DNA of 22,533 nucleotides from Asterionellopsis glacialis. Taxonomy: Eukaryota > Bacillariophyta > Plagiogrammaphyceae > Rhaphoneidales > Asterionellopsidaceae. The stretch spans positions 1 to 22,533 of the forward strand of contig WKLE02001293.1 in NCBI GenBank assembly GCA_014885115.2. The letters are read 5' to 3'. Shown in pieces: positions 1 to 8,848 of the stretch (positions are counted from its first letter, which is position 1; each line of letters opens with the position of its first letter). The notes beneath the pieces were generated by a model. It saw only the letters and a program-made list of their open reading frames with translations. It ran no database searches and was not told the origin of the DNA. The position numbers and the translations under genes were made by a program.

Positions 1-2086
1 AACAATGATGTTCTCGTTCTTCATATTGTTTCAGCAAGTCAAGCATTACATCCCAATCATTGGACGGCTTTTTACCAGTTACACATTTTATACAATCTTG
101 TTGTTGTCCATACGGCCAGTCGGAAGGAAGACGAAGCGAGTTATTAAATAATTTACGCGCATTTTGATATATTTTGGATTGCACACTGACTTTTGTCGAT
201 TTTGAAAATAAAGTGTCAACAGCTTCTGCGAGTTCTTGATTGCCCTGTAGCATGGCACCAAACACAATCTCCAATCTTTCATATTGCATACTATTGTCTG
301 TCGATATTTCTTCTTGAACCAGAGTATTATGAGCCTCATCCAAGTCACAACACAAAAGTGGTACAAGGACGTACCCTCGTTCCTTGTTTTCGGATGGACG
401 ACTAACACGACCAATCATCTGCTTGATTAGGTAAGGTTTGCTTGGAATATCAGCCATATAAACTAGGTCCCACTTCCAATCCTTTCCAGTGCTAAACACC
501 CTGCAGTTGGCAATGACAGATTTCTTTATCGACTCGGCCTTCTTCAACTCTCTGTTCCGGGCCATTGATGACATAGATCCGTCGACTTTTTTAACCCACA
601 CATCATCAATGTCACCGCGCTCTTCCAAAGACTTCGTTAACTCGTGTGTAAACCAATTAGCTCTCTCATTGTCACTATGGAAAGATAGTACATGCCGTAT
701 ATTGGGTTCGATTTCAAAGGCACACAGGAGAAAGAAGGATAACCAGTACTCCTTATCTCTAATTCGAGATTTGTCTACTATGATGTCTTGCCTCTGCATC
801 ATATCACACACTTCTTTATGACTGATAACCAACAACTTAATTGGTACAGTAATCTTTTCCTGTTCACTGTCCCTGTAAGATTTCTCCACTATTGTTGGTC
901 CAAACAATGTTAGGTTCTTAAAATTCCTTACAGGAAAACCATGATGTTGTGGTGAATCTTCTGATTCCATAGTGGCAAGAGTAGTATCCTCTACGATGTT
1001 CTCATGATGATGCTCTACATTGAATTCATTATCGCCGCCGATACCATTACTCAGCACGGTAATATTCTGACCTGTTTTACTGTCGCTTGGTTTAGATTTG
1101 TTATGTTGAACAGGGTTCCTAGGCGTTCCAGTCATGAACAAGCGCCGGTCAATGGGAATATTCGCATCATGCAATCCATACTGTGTTTCTGTTCCGTTAC
1201 CTTCCATATGGTGAGCTTCATCAAATATGCCAAAATCAATCGAGTCCATTGAATGATGCAGTTGTATGGATTCACCTATTCGTGGTAAAGATTTGTAGGT
1301 CGTCAATAACAAACGCCTTGATAATGAATTATTTCCAAAGAAATAATTATGAATGGTATGTGGTTCTGTGGAACACATTGACATTGGTCCTCCACCGGAA
1401 CTAGCGACAACCAATATAGAATTTTCTTCAATTAGACCCGACTTCGCAATACGCTGGTATGTCTGATAGATTAATTCCAGTGTAGGAGTAACATACACAG
1501 CCGTAGGAATAGTTAATGAAGAGTCAAATAGTGACCCCTTGTAAAACTCCTCGAGCATTCGTATGGCTAGATTTGTTTTACCATATCCACATGGTAAGAT
1601 GACATTGGCTCGACGACAACCATGATTGTCGTTTGTTGTAGCAGGGTCTGTAAGGTAATATTTTCAAGAATAATAAATCAAAAGTTAGATGACTTTTCAC
1701 TGCAAGCAGGTATAACAGAATATGCTGCTGGCAAACGTACTATTATTTTGATAATGCTGGACAAGTTTGGAAATAACTTCATCATGTCGTCCATCATCTT
1801 GAAAGGTGTTTTGAGTTGAAAAACATCGTTGCCTTGGAAGAACAACCGATGACATTTTCATTTGTTTGAGGTGATAAATAATGGGTGCATGCCAATGAGA
1901 AGGTTTACTGGGAGTATTGGATAAGGACAATGAATGGTTTGAAGAGGAATCATTCGACATCAATCTTGATCTTGGATTGAAGAATCTTGTACTCTTTTGA
2001 GTCTCATTATACAACGAATTTTCAGAAGATCGAAAGAGTCGTTGTTGTAGATTGAAGATTCTTCTCATCCTCACCCATATTTTCAT
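1..2086 (-). CDS. SF2 (DEAH-type) helicase, spliced, C-terminus cut by window edge
   Basis: Superfamily 2 ATP-dependent helicase of the Res/IRC3-like type. I reconstruct exon 1 as 2086-1741 and exon 2 as 1647 to the left edge, without a stop (about 664 codons visible). The 93-nt intron 1740-1648 has donor GTACGT, acceptor CTTACAG and a perfect branch-point-like CTAAC, and joins the frames in phase 1. Exon 2 carries Walker A LPCGYGKT (about residues 133-140), motif II FDEAHH (near 1210-1221), motif III MTGTP (near 1110), a motif V-like stretch VFSTGKDW, and motif VI QMIGRVSRP (near 400). The start at 2086 (MKIWVRMRRIFNLQQRLFR) would give an Arg-rich presequence, suggesting mitochondrial import; an in-frame ATG at 2227 is an alternative. 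The motifs are seen directly; the specific role (organellar DNA maintenance, as for yeast IRC3) is inference. An Asn/His/Asp-rich insert separates the two helicase lobes. Confidence 0.8.
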
Positions 2087-3304
2087 CGTAATGATTTTCC
2101 AAAACCAAAATATCAACACCACCAAATGACGAATAGCGATTATAACCGATATGCAATAACTATAGATTCTGAATGATATTTTGAACAAATGCACACAGGG
2201 AGCATCGCTGGTGTACGACTTGTGCACTCTTCAAAAGTCTAAAGTATAGTACAATTTCTTTTGATATTTTTTGCTTCTAGCCGCAGTACGGACTAGATAT
2301 CCTTCCAAAGGTCTCCTTATTTCATATTTGCGCATTGTCGTCTTATCGAAGAATCTAGTTGAAATCATGACACACATGTACAAGCTCGTACTGTACGTAC
2401 TGTTGTGGTTTTCTTCTCCCAACTCAATCATGGCATGTAGAGTCAAAAAGCATGTGTAATTGTGTGTCATGAAACAAATCCATACTTATCTTGAGACTGT
2501 GTCAACGCAAAAAAAAATTCCATCTGGCACACTACCATGCGTCGTGACAACTCCGTCATTGTTTCTGATTATTTGTTCTTTTTCTCCAAAAATGTTGCAA
2601 TCCCGTATTTTTTACACATGGCTTTTCAGTTTACTGCTACTTGTGTTGGTACACACCAAGTTTGTACACAATCATTGACTTCTATCAATAATGATGCACG
2701 GATCCAAATATGCCGACTTTCCTGCTTACCATCGTGATGTTGCGAGCATTCGGAAGAATAAAAAATCTTTCAGTCATTCATGTCTTGCTTTCTCCCCTCA
2801 TTTTCTCTCCCCCTACTCTCTAGAATATTCATGAAAAGAAAACCGCTTGACTAGGAGTGATTTTGCTTGCGAACAAAGAAGCCCACACACGCGTATCACC
2901 ATTCAAAAAACGGACAAACATCAGACAACATCAAAAATCAAATCAAAAAAAGAAAAAAATAACTCTCATCAAGATTTTTGGTTTGCGTCGAACACAAAAC
3001 TATGCAACAACACACACATGGTGATGGACCCCCGACCGTACAACACAATCTAAAAAGAATAGACACCCAAGGACACATATATAGAACAGTAAATCTTATT
3101 GCATCCACAGTCAGCAAGCAAGGGAAACAAAAGAAATTTCATACACTACCGTTCAAAAGATATCAAATCATAATTAACTTTCGATTTCTTTCGTACTCAC
3201 ACAATCTCGACACACTCAAATTCCTAGCGGCGGCAAACTAAGTCAACATTGGATTGACTCCAAACGTCAATTTCGAATTCCTATCTTTCTGTAAAAGTCA
3301 CAAC
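2087..3304. other. Intergenic region between divergent helicase and Mpp6-like genes
   Basis: About 1.2 kb containing only short overlapping ORFs without recognisable domains. It should hold the promoters and 5' UTRs of the minus-strand helicase and the plus-strand Mpp6-like gene. The stretch 2890-3060 is A-rich on the plus strand. I see no RNA gene or mobile element. Confidence 0.5.
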
Positions 3305-4138
3305 ATGTGGAAACCGGGAACTGCAAAACCGGAAGAACAAACTCCTTCGTCGTCATCATCGTCCAAGAAAATGAAAAATAAAAATTCAAAAACAATAACA
3401 ACACCACGGAACAATAGGGGAAATGCGGGTGTTGCAGGAGAGAAGAATCAATTACCATCTACAACGAGCGACAGTAAGAAAAAACAATTATCAGGGTTAA
3501 CCATGAAAATGAGATTTATGCAACGAGGAAAAAATAATGATGATGTTGTAACTCCCAAAACAAGTAAAAGTTCTACAAACGAAAACATCTCCTCCTCATC
3601 CTCCACTTTTCAAAGAAGAAGACGATCACAATCTCCAAAACTGTCACCAAATAGAAGAGAAGAAGCATTGGAAACGGAAGAATTGAATGTCAATAATAAT
3701 GATACTTCCACCAATATGGATCTAGAAGATGGAAATGATAATGATGATCAAAACATGATCGTGGAATCATCCGACGACGAAAAAGCTAACGATGATGACA
3801 ATTTTCAAATAGCCTCATCGGTAGATATGTATGGGTATAAATCATCACTGTTAGGACGACGATCCTTTGGTGGATTCAATAAATCTGTATCTGAAAATTG
3901 GAATGATAACTTAGGTTGTATGGAAAGTGCTAATGGTGGTAATCGTCGAGGTAGTTCTGCTAAAAAGCGACAACAAAACAAGCTGACCGATGATGAATTG
4001 TTAGATCAATATCAACAATATGTCCAAGATGGACGTGGAAGTAACAAAAAAGTGACAAAGCAAACAGCACCAATTGGCAATTTATCATCGAAATTAGCTA
4101 AACGACAAAAGAAGAAGAAAGGTATCAGTAACTTATAG
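3305..4138 (+). CDS. MPHOSPH6: Mpp6/MPHOSPH6-like nuclear RNA-exosome cofactor
   Basis: Predicted 277-aa, intronless, highly charged and largely disordered protein. Two short islands match the conserved blocks of M-phase phosphoprotein 6 (Mpp6): LSGLTMKMRFMQRG at residues 62-75 (compare LSKNLLRMKFMQRG in the human protein) and LGRRSFGGFN at 183-192 (compare the SFRGFNP block). Mpp6 is an RNA-binding cofactor that docks on the nuclear exosome and helps recruit the Mtr4 helicase. Between the blocks is a Ser/Asn/Asp-rich acidic stretch; the C-terminus is basic (KLAKRQKKKKG), which suits a nuclear protein. The protein is about 1.7 times the human length because of low-complexity insertions. I chose the ATG at 3305; the open frame extends to 3254 but only with a TTG there. 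It converges with the HAD phosphatase gene, with 152 bp between stop codons. The assignment rests on two short motifs. Confidence 0.68.
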   Translation: MWKPGTAKPEEQTPSSSSSSKKMKNKNSKTITTPRNNRGNAGVAGEKNQLPSTTSDSKKKQLSGLTMKMRFMQRGKNNDDVVTPKTSKSSTNENISSSSSTFQRRRRSQSPKLSPNRREEALETEELNVNNNDTSTNMDLEDGNDNDDQNMIVESSDDEKANDDDNFQIASSVDMYGYKSSLLGRRSFGGFNKSVSENWNDNLGCMESANGGNRRGSSAKKRQQNKLTDDELLDQYQQYVQDGRGSNKKVTKQTAPIGNLSSKLAKRQKKKKGISNL

Positions 4139-4290
4139 TAAAAGACTGAATTGACCATTGTTCACAAACGACTGACATTGAAACTTTCTCATTCTCTTTT
4201 CCGGTAGATCTATTAGTTGTGATGTCGTACATGCGCAGTCACGGAATATGTCTCTGTCTTGGAACATCCCTCTTTCTTTCGCATTTTATT

Positions 4291-5799
4291 TTATGGAGTA
4301 TCCGGTGGTAAATCATATGGTAAATCATCTTCTTCCAAAGATGATTTTGTTTGTAAAGATAATGATTTTGTTTCTTCGGATGGTGGTGTCTATGCAAGTA
4401 CAAGTTGCGGTTGAGAGAGAGCGAAAACTCAATAAGTTAGATATATATGATAAGGAGAAAAATTGAAACACAACAAACACTAAAGCTTCGTAATACACAG
4501 CAGTCGAATCATTGTACAAAAGATATTCTTACCTTGATGGATTTGTCACCTTGACTACTGCTTGTAGTAGTGTCGGAAGATGTCGTACTAGTCGAAGAAG
4601 ATGACTTTACCAAAATGCCATGTTTCTTCAGCAGCTTTAGTGTGGAGGCGGTATCTGTATGGTGAATAAAAAGTCCACCTGCTTCTTCCCATTTTGCAGC
4701 CAGTTCTTCGCGGTCGTCAATAAGAACACTGCATATTACATAATGAACAGGATGTATGTCAAAAAAATTAGTTTGTAATGAGGTCCAATGGCTCCTAGAG
4801 TATCTCGAGAAAACAAACATCACACCACCAAAGAACGAGACGACAACAACTCTTCTAAAAAAAAACGTACGCTTGTGTTCCCTTTTTATAAAAACTTTCA
4901 CAATGTTTATTTCGACTCCAACATGTAATGACATTCACGATATCCTTTTGTTTTCGTCCTTTCACTGTTGCGTGTCTTTTCTTTTCCCCAGTCATATCAA
5001 CTATGATAAACAATATCAATTTTAAAAGGCAGAATCCAAAAGGAGCATGAGATATTGTCCTTCGCGCTGATTTTGTATGGAGAAAGACCTATCCGTTTTC
5101 TATAGAGAGGGTTGGATTGGTCTTGGTCGTCACTTCAAAAAAACAAAACAAAAAACTCACCATGATTTGTCTTTACACCCAATTCTCTTGCACACCATGT
5201 AGCTTTCTCGTCTTTGCACCATTTGGTCATGGGACACTTGATTGTTTTGACAATAAGTATGTGATGTATCAAAAAGATAATGAGAGAATGCACAAAAAAT
5301 AAAGGAATGAGAAAAAAGGAAAATAATCATACCCGACGACGATGGTGCATTTTAAAAAAACTCTTCCATCGCAACCTACTACAGTATAACCCTAATCTCT
5401 CTTCTATTAGTTCTCTAGAGAAAAACTTACACCTGTCAAAATATTGGGTATAGAGTTGGTTTCGTTTAACAATGTATTCCATAATTGTTTCCCATCGGAT
5501 GTCCATGGTATATTTTCGTAGAAACCAGGATTTTTATTGATTGTACCCCACATCATTCCTGGATTAAGAGATGATGGTTTTTTACCACCAAATAATTGTT
5601 GAACACTGGAATCAAAATCACATAATACCCCATCTAAATCACAAAATATTGTATAAGATGTAATGGGAACGTCCTTCTTTTCTTCTTTCGTAGAAGCACC
5701 ACCACCAAAAAATCCTGCAAGTGAGGTTTGACGAGGTGTTTTAGTTTTTTTATCACTCCCTTGTTGTTGTTGTGACTTTCGTTTACTGTTGCGAGACAT
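4291..5799 (-). CDS. HAD-superfamily phosphatase (5'-nucleotidase-like) with N-terminal PIP box, five exons
   Basis: Spliced gene reconstructed by me: exons 5799-5431, 5236-5161, 5000-4871, 4728-4533 and 4389-4291, giving 289 aa. Donors are GTAAGT, GTGAGT, GTACGT and GTAAGA; acceptors are CAAG, ATAG, GCAG and ATAG; the phases join without a frameshift. HAD motif I is FCDLDGVLCDFD (nucleophile D54, acid D56), motif II ILTGCP (T122), the basic residue lies in SRNKH (K180), and motif III is VLIDDRE (D196, D197). This layout resembles deoxy-5'-nucleotidases (NT5C), which dephosphorylate nucleoside monophosphates. The N-terminus has a basic stretch and QTSLAGFF (24-31), a canonical PCNA-interacting motif. 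The C-terminus is Ser/Thr-rich, then acidic, ending in DLPYDLPPDTP. It is divergent from the PheRS gene. The substrate is unknown. If the last intron were retained, the protein would end shortly after 4533 instead. Confidence 0.8.
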
Positions 5800-6417
5800 G
5801 TTTATTTTGGATGAGGTTTTGATCTTTCTGGGTGCCGTGATCTTGATGTTAGGAAGATACTTTGGTGTGTTTTCTCGATGGATTTGTTGCTGTCCTGTTG
5901 AGTTGTTGTTGGAGCGAACTCGTATCTTGAAAGAAAAAAATCATTTTTTTTCTGCAGATCAGAAAAAAAAATTCAAACTGCCTATCGTAGTCGAACGATT
6001 CGGGGGATGCAAGGTCAAGTGCAGTTTTTTGGCGCGAAAAATTAACGCACGTTTCATCGCGCACGAGTCACAAAAAGACACCCAATTTTGAAAGTACGGA
6101 CGACGGTCAAGCTTCCACGTGCGCACGTCATGTTGTAAGGTACTCGTACGTGTTGTGTGAGTCATACGCCAAACAAACCGCACAAACATCACTTGCGCAT
6201 CGAGCAATAGGGAGGTCCTACCAACGCTTGCATCGGCTCTATCAAAGCGAAGTCAGTCGCCAGCAAAGAGGAAATCTCCACTTCAGAATATCTTGTCAGT
6301 TGTTCTTTGCTGGCTTTTTATCACAGCGTGTACTTTGTGCCTCAAGACTACCAACTTATCGCAACCCGTACAACTACGACGCCATCAAAAGCAGTGCAAT
6401 CCCAACCAAATATTAAG
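5800..6417. other. Intergenic region between divergent HAD phosphatase and PheRS genes
   Basis: About 0.6 kb presumed to hold both promoters and 5' UTRs. Poly-A/T runs sit at 5934-5950 and 5963-5972. The open frame of PheRS extends upstream to an ATG at 6307, but the product would bury the signal peptide, so this part is read as 5' UTR. No other gene is visible. Confidence 0.45.
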
Positions 6418-7677
6418 ATGAAGGTCTTGTCTATTACTATCGCAACAGTCCTTGCTGCGGCAGTGCAAGGTTTTACTGCACCTACTCCAGCATTTGGAAC
6501 CAAGGCTGCTGCTACAACAAAACTCTTTTCTGCATCTGCCCCAGTTGAGAATTATGCTGGTGTAGATCGCTATTGTACTGATGACCCGAATAACAATGTC
6601 CCACCTCATATTGCTGAGCTTGTTGGGCGTGGATTACACACCAAAGAAGAACACCCTATTGGAATTATCCGCGCAAAGATTCAAGAATACTTTGCATCAC
6701 TCGATGAGGAATACAAGGTTTTTGATGCTGAAGATCCTATTGTAACCTGTAAACAATGCTTCGATGATTTACGTATCCCCCCTGAACATCCTGGTCGATC
6801 TAAATCTGATACCTATTACATTACCGATGATACCCTGTTGAGGACACATACCTCCGCACATCAAAGTATGCATTTACGTGATGGATATGAATGCTTTTTG
6901 TGTGCTGGTGATGTTTACCGTCGTGATGAGATTGATGCATCGCATTATCCTGCATTCCATCAACTTGAGGGTGTAAAGCTCTTTGATAAAGACACTGTCA
7001 AGGGTGCTGATGGTCTTTCGAAGGAAGAATGGTTGGAAAGTGATGAATGTAAAATGATTGCGGATGATCTCAAGGCGACACTTGAGGGTTTGATGGATCA
7101 TTTGTTTGGACCTGTCGAAAAACGCTGGGCTGATGATTACTTCCCTTTCACAGAACCTAGTTTTGAATGTGAGATTTTGTATGAAGGTGAATGGTTAGAA
7201 GTTTTGGGTTGTGGTGTTATCCATACCGAAGTATTGGAAATGGCTGGACGTGAGGACCGCCGTGGATGGGCCTTCGGTTTGGGATTAGAACGTTTGGCTA
7301 TGGTCCTTTTCAAGATTCCCGATATCCGATTATTCTGGACAGAAGATAGTCGTTTCCACAAACAATTCAAGGCTGGTGAAATTACAACCTTCAAGCCTTA
7401 CTCCAAGTACCCTCCGTGCTACAAGGATATCGCCTTTTGGTTGCCTGAAGACTTTGTAGAGAATGACTTCTTTGAAATGGCACGTGGTGTAGCTGGAGAC
7501 CTTGTTGAAAAGATCGATCTTGTTGATGAATTTGTCCACCCCAAGACAAACAGAGCTTCCAAATGTTATCGTATTACCTACCGTTCTATGGACCGTAGTC
7601 TTACTGATGATGAAGTGAATGAATTGCAAGACAACATGCGAGAACAGTCTGAAGGACTTGGACTTGAAGTTCGCTAA
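6418..7677 (+). CDS. FARS2: Phenylalanyl-tRNA synthetase, organellar monomeric type, plastid-targeted
   Basis: Intronless 419-aa class II aminoacyl-tRNA synthetase that charges tRNA-Phe in an organelle. It has the compact monomer architecture of mitochondrial/plastid PheRS. The catalytic domain includes TDDTLLRTHTSAHQ, GDVYRRDEID (from residue 164) and YPAFHQLEGV, and motif 3 GLGLERLAMVLFKIPDIR (roughly 285-305). A C-terminal FDX-ACB anticodon-binding domain starts near YPPCYKDIAFWLPED (from residue 331) and runs to the end. The start at 6418 gives a signal peptide (residues 1-18) and VQG|FTAP, which fits the diatom bipartite plastid presequence with Phe at +1, followed by a Ser/Thr/Ala/Lys-rich transit peptide. 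Diatoms often dual-target such enzymes to plastid and mitochondrion, so mitochondrial function as well is possible. Starting at 6307 instead would hide the signal peptide, so I reject it. Confidence 0.93.
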   Translation: MKVLSITIATVLAAAVQGFTAPTPAFGTKAAATTKLFSASAPVENYAGVDRYCTDDPNNNVPPHIAELVGRGLHTKEEHPIGIIRAKIQEYFASLDEEYKVFDAEDPIVTCKQCFDDLRIPPEHPGRSKSDTYYITDDTLLRTHTSAHQSMHLRDGYECFLCAGDVYRRDEIDASHYPAFHQLEGVKLFDKDTVKGADGLSKEEWLESDECKMIADDLKATLEGLMDHLFGPVEKRWADDYFPFTEPSFECEILYEGEWLEVLGCGVIHTEVLEMAGREDRRGWAFGLGLERLAMVLFKIPDIRLFWTEDSRFHKQFKAGEITTFKPYSKYPPCYKDIAFWLPEDFVENDFFEMARGVAGDLVEKIDLVDEFVHPKTNRASKCYRITYRSMDRSLTDDEVNELQDNMREQSEGLGLEVR

Positions 7678-8031
7678 ATTATAAACTTTACTGGAATGTC
7701 TCAATATTTTCTTTTGATAACTTAAGAACATATTTTAAACGAAATGAAAATGCTTTCTATTTCTGATTTCTTTCATTCCGAAAATGTTTTTTCTTTGTTC
7801 GTCCTTGTCATTTTTTGATTATTTCGTAAGTGGTTCAGTTCACTCTTGTAATGATGAAAGATGAAACACTGCGTGAGAACCAATCTTTTTTCCTTTTAGA
7901 ATATTTAACATAGAAATTGAAAGTCATTCTTTGGAGTATTCATTGAGACATTTTGTTGGTGTATTGTCGTACAAGTAGCTGGTAGTTATCTCTGGAAGTT
8001 CTAACCAGGAGGATGGAATGAATGGTTAGAG
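7678..8031. other. PheRS 3' flank
   Basis: AT-rich sequence with no credible ORF or RNA gene. It contains the 3' UTR of PheRS and reaches the edge of the tRNA-Asn repeat. Unlike the island further right, it still has CpG at ordinary spacing. Weak similarity to the left flank of the second repeat copy begins near 7989 (CTAACCAGGA). Confidence 0.4.
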
Positions 8032-8283
8032 GTAGTAATTAAAACAGGAGGTCGTCCAATTCACTGAAAGAGGAGTAGACTAGTATAATAAATAAAAAGT
8101 AGAACTTCTTTGCCATTTCAGTACATACATGTATAGTTGCACACAATACTGAACAAAAATGTGGTCTACAAAAAATATAAAATAAAAAAGAATCAAGAAG
8201 CCCCTACAGAAATAAGGCCTACACTGGTATACTAATTAGACAAACTACCTCATGGTTGGAGGTCCTCTCTAAGACTGGACTTG

Positions 8284-8356
8284 TCTAGGACTAATCTAGT
8301 CTAGAGGATCCAGTGTAGTCCTAGGATCTATATCGCATGTAGGTGCTAGGTCCTAA
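8284..8356. repeat. CTAG-rich palindromic patch in repeat A
   Basis: Several CTAG cores are packed here, including the inverted pair CTAGGACTA and TAGTCCTAG about 20 nt apart, then TCTAGTCTAGA and GCTAGGTCCTA. The patch recurs unchanged in repeat B. It could fold as a cruciform or RNA hairpin. Its function is unknown. Confidence 0.4.
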
Positions 8357-8478
8357 GTTCTTGCCGGGCACGGATAACATAAATTAAAAAAGGAGTTGCA
8401 CAATGTTGAATTAGTGTAGTGTCCCGAAAGCAACGATGGGTAAAAGGGGGAAAAGGGGGACAGGAGGTAAAAGATACA

Positions 8479-8551
8479 CTCTCGATACTGGGATCGAACC
8501 AGTGGCCTTAAGATTAACAGTCTCACGCTCTACCAACTGAGCTAATCGAGA
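8479..8551 (-). tRNA. trnN-GUU: tRNA-Asn (GUU), copy A
   Basis: Complete 73-nt cloverleaf read on the minus strand. The 7-bp acceptor stem TCTCGAT/ATCGAGA is perfect, with discriminator G. The D arm is GCTC-AGTTGGTA-GAGC. The anticodon arm TGAGA-CTGTTAA-TCTTA has anticodon GTT. The variable loop is AGGCC and the T arm ACTGG-TTCGATC-CCAGT. There is no intron and no encoded CCA. A T4 run about 6 nt downstream on the minus strand can end Pol III transcription. The sequence is identical to the copy at 15356-15428. Confidence 0.96.
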
Positions 8552-8848
8552 TCTCGTACGTCGGACGGACGACAGGGGTATGAACAAAATTTATGAACCG
8601 TATTTTTTGAGGATCTCGCGAAGAAGAAAAAATATCTCAAGTGCCTTCCCAGAAAACTAAAGGGACACACACAAGTTTTAAAGTCCAACAAGAGAAATCC
8701 AGAGAAAACACAAAAAAATGATAATGTACCACAACCAGTCTATTGGGACTCAGAGACAAAAAGCGTAAAGATGTAAATTGCCCCATCTCCTGATTTTAGT
8801 TTCACAATCCTTTAATTATAATACTATTTTATTTTATGTATATATATG

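Larger units (their letters stand above)
8032..8848. repeat. Direct repeat copy A (tRNA-Asn unit, about 0.8 kb)
   Basis: This segment recurs at 14888-15727 in the same orientation. By eye I find three base differences (in CCCCTACAG/TCCCTACAG, CAAAAAGCG/CAATAAGCG and GTAAATTG/GTGAATTG) plus a length difference of 21 nt in a G-rich tract beside the tRNA gene. Each copy holds one tRNA-Asn gene. Diverged similarity continues outward on both sides. It looks like a recently made or gene-converted duplicate rather than a mobile element: I see no TG...CA ends, terminal inverted repeats or ORF. Confidence 0.9.

Noticed and set aside
2231..2470. 79-codon minus-strand ORF upstream of the helicase
   Set aside because: No motif, no good start context, and no splice join into the helicase that would extend similarity; treated as promoter sequence.
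3254..3304. N-terminal extension of the Mpp6-like protein to 3254
   Set aside because: The codon there is TTG, not ATG; nuclear genes of this kind start at ATG, and the first in-frame ATG is at 3305.
6307..6417. Upstream ATG extending PheRS by 37 codons
   Set aside because: It would place a polar stretch before the signal peptide and destroy the bipartite plastid presequence that starts cleanly at 6418.
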